Below, one piece after another: positions 62,701 to 64,000 of a stretch of 64,000 nucleotides of DNA; within the stretch, counting starts at the first letter, position 1, and each line of letters opens with the position of its first letter. Under the pieces are notes generated by a model. That model worked only from the letters and a program-made list of their open reading frames with translations, was not told the DNA's origin and searched no databases. Source of the DNA: Lepidonotus clava (Eukaryota; Annelida; Polychaeta; Phyllodocida; Polynoidae); NCBI GenBank assembly GCA_936440205.1, contig OW387146.1:24428458-24492457 (forward strand). Direction: 5' to 3'. Both the position numbers and the translations under genes were made by a program.

Positions 62701-63792
62701 GAATTATAATCTTATAACAAACTGATGTTGTAGGAACTGCTGACAAAGTTGTGTCCTTTGTGAAACGTAATAAGACAACCTGCACAGGAGGTCACAGAGG
62801 TGTTGTATGGCCATTTGTCAGAGAGTTTGACTATAAGTACATTGGGGACTAGGACAACTTACCAGAACAACGTCCACTGATGAAGTAATACCCAGATGCA
62901 CATGGGCATGTGTATGACCCAACATTGTTTACACACTCTGTTTTCTCACCACAAATTGCTCTTCCACTAATGCACTCATTGACATCTGAAATTCAAAAAA
63001 TATTCTTTTAATTAGACAAAATACAGAGAGTATTCCAACTGGACCCATTAATTTATGTGCCAGTAACAACATTTTAATCCATACAAAAGGGAAAAGATTG
63101 AATATTATGTTGGTGTCTTCACACTCCTGTGGGGAAAAAAACAGGGAGTAATAATATCTCATAAAGATGGTTTGCCATGAGAGATGTTTAAGGATACAAA
63201 TTCCAATTACTAACAGTGCCAAATATCATTCAGTTAGCTTATGATTGGGAAATATCAGTTAGTTTATCTGTGCTTCCTCTTGAAACAGGCTATAGGTAAG
63301 ATATGTATGTATGTAAATGTATATAAACATATATATAGAGACTATTTAATCAAGCCTAAAAGTCTTATCTTTGGCCCAATGTTTTCATTCTTCTAGTTTC
63401 AAACATAGGCAAAACCATTGGACCCTGACCAGGGTCAGATCATTATCAATGTATTTTTTAAATAGTTGACAGCACAGAGCAAGCCTTTGTCACCATAGTC
63501 AAAATGGCTTATCAAAATCTACTCCAACTCATTGCTAGGTAGCAGGCCTACAGTTTATAACAGGTTTCCTCCAGGCTTTCCTGTCTCAATTTAGAGTGAG
63601 GTGCTGTATGGCCATTCATCAGAGACTATGACTATGAGTACATTGGGGACTAGTGGTCTGACATCTTACCAGAACAACGTCCATTGATAAACTGATACCC
63701 ATCTACACATGGGCATGTGTATGACCCATCATTGTTTACACACTCTGTGCTCTCACCACAAATTGCTCTTTCAGTAATGCACTCATTGATAT
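59745..63792 (-). CDS. EGF-repeat membrane protein, 3' exons (5' part outside the window)
   Basis: Five exons on the minus strand: 63792-63670, 62985-62863, 61490-61368 and 60596-60474, each 123 nt and phase 1 at both ends, then 59968-59745. Each 123-nt exon encodes one calcium-binding EGF module of 41 residues (DINEC start, six Cys, CVNNVGSYTC hydroxylation-type motif). The last exon encodes ERSNNF, a single membrane helix (IVLGVALAFVLILAFGCCCF) and a short Gly/Tyr-rich tail (GYAPGGYGNNIYGKGIYG) ending in TGA. It is thus a type I cell-surface protein with extracellular EGF repeats, of the fibrillin-like or adhesion class. The modules are very alike and their introns share sequence, so they arose by recent tandem exon duplication. 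The 5' exons lie beyond the window. Confidence 0.9.
60966..61045. repeat. (TA)n microsatellite
   Basis: Two runs of TA-rich dinucleotide repeats, in an intron of the EGF gene. Confidence 0.9.
62080..62120. repeat. (TATG)n microsatellite
   Basis: About five TATG units followed by TA-rich sequence, in an intron of the EGF gene. Confidence 0.85.
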
Positions 63793-64000
63793 CTGAAATT
63801 CAAAGAAAATTGAATTTGATTAGACAAGATACATAATTATGTATAACCAACCAAGAAAGAGGTATGAGCAGGGTTAACACAACGGGGTCAGACCCCCATG
63901 TCAGACTAAGTGCAGGGCCTGCATGGCGGCACACATTCCGCCAATCTCAGTTTGTGAAGATGTAATATGCATCCCCTTACCCACTCCACAGCGAATGGTT

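Noticed and set aside
63870-64000. Donor-like GTGGAGTGGGTAAGG at the window edge on the minus strand
   Set aside because: The exon would extend outside the window and no EGF-type sequence is visible next to it.
1-64000. tRNA, rRNA and CRISPR loci
   Set aside because: No cloverleaf, rRNA segment or regularly spaced direct-repeat array was recognised; the B-box sequences belong to SINE-like repeats.

Overview
This window is nuclear DNA from an animal. The evidence is spliced host genes with GT-AG introns, AT-rich spacers and a dense mix of transposable elements. A short tRNA-like repeat with an ACTC-rich tail recurs several times, and such repeats, together with the mix of Ty3/Gypsy, BEL/Pao and Penelope-like elements, suggest a marine mollusc, perhaps a gastropod. 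That placement is inference; the sequence does not prove it.

Layout. Bases 1-16,300 are mostly retroelement debris. On the minus strand there are gag-like, integrase and envelope-like fossils. Around them lie minisatellites, SINE-like copies and a MITE. Bases 17,301-20,902 (plus strand) hold five exons of BUD13, the spliceosomal RES-complex subunit; its N-terminal exon was not found. An 8 kb spacer follows, with a TA-flanked MITE at 25.65 kb. Bases 28,976-34,613 (minus strand) hold a complete three-exon BTB/AT-hook/eight-zinc-finger gene. Its tiny first exon joins in phase and sits just downstream of a compact promoter. Bases 34.9-43.1 kb are nested elements: an inverted-repeat transposon, a Gypsy fossil split by a TTAA-flanked MITE and by BEL/Pao material, and a tandem pair of Gypsy gag plus staufen-derived pieces. 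Bases 43-51 kb carry LTR-like promoter and poly(A) modules, another TTAA MITE, palindromes and one isolated host exon. Bases 51.1-54.5 kb are a Penelope-like element with an open 818-codon RT/GIY-YIG frame, an overlapping basic ORF1 and a hammerhead-ribozyme core. A second isolated exon (56.1 kb) and a LINE remnant (57.4-58.6 kb) follow. The window ends in the 3' half of a membrane-anchored EGF-repeat gene on the minus strand, whose four EGF exons are all 123 nt and all phase 1.

The host genes do not form an operon. BUD13 and the BTB zinc-finger gene converge on the 21-29 kb spacer. The most unusual features are three: splice sites of both of these genes lie inside tandem duplications (27 bp, a longer donor-bearing minisatellite, and 73 bp); staufen double-stranded-RNA-binding segments are fused to Gypsy leader and gag sequence and duplicated with it; and the Penelope-like element has a one-base TAATG overlap between its two frames and a ribozyme core near its 3' end.
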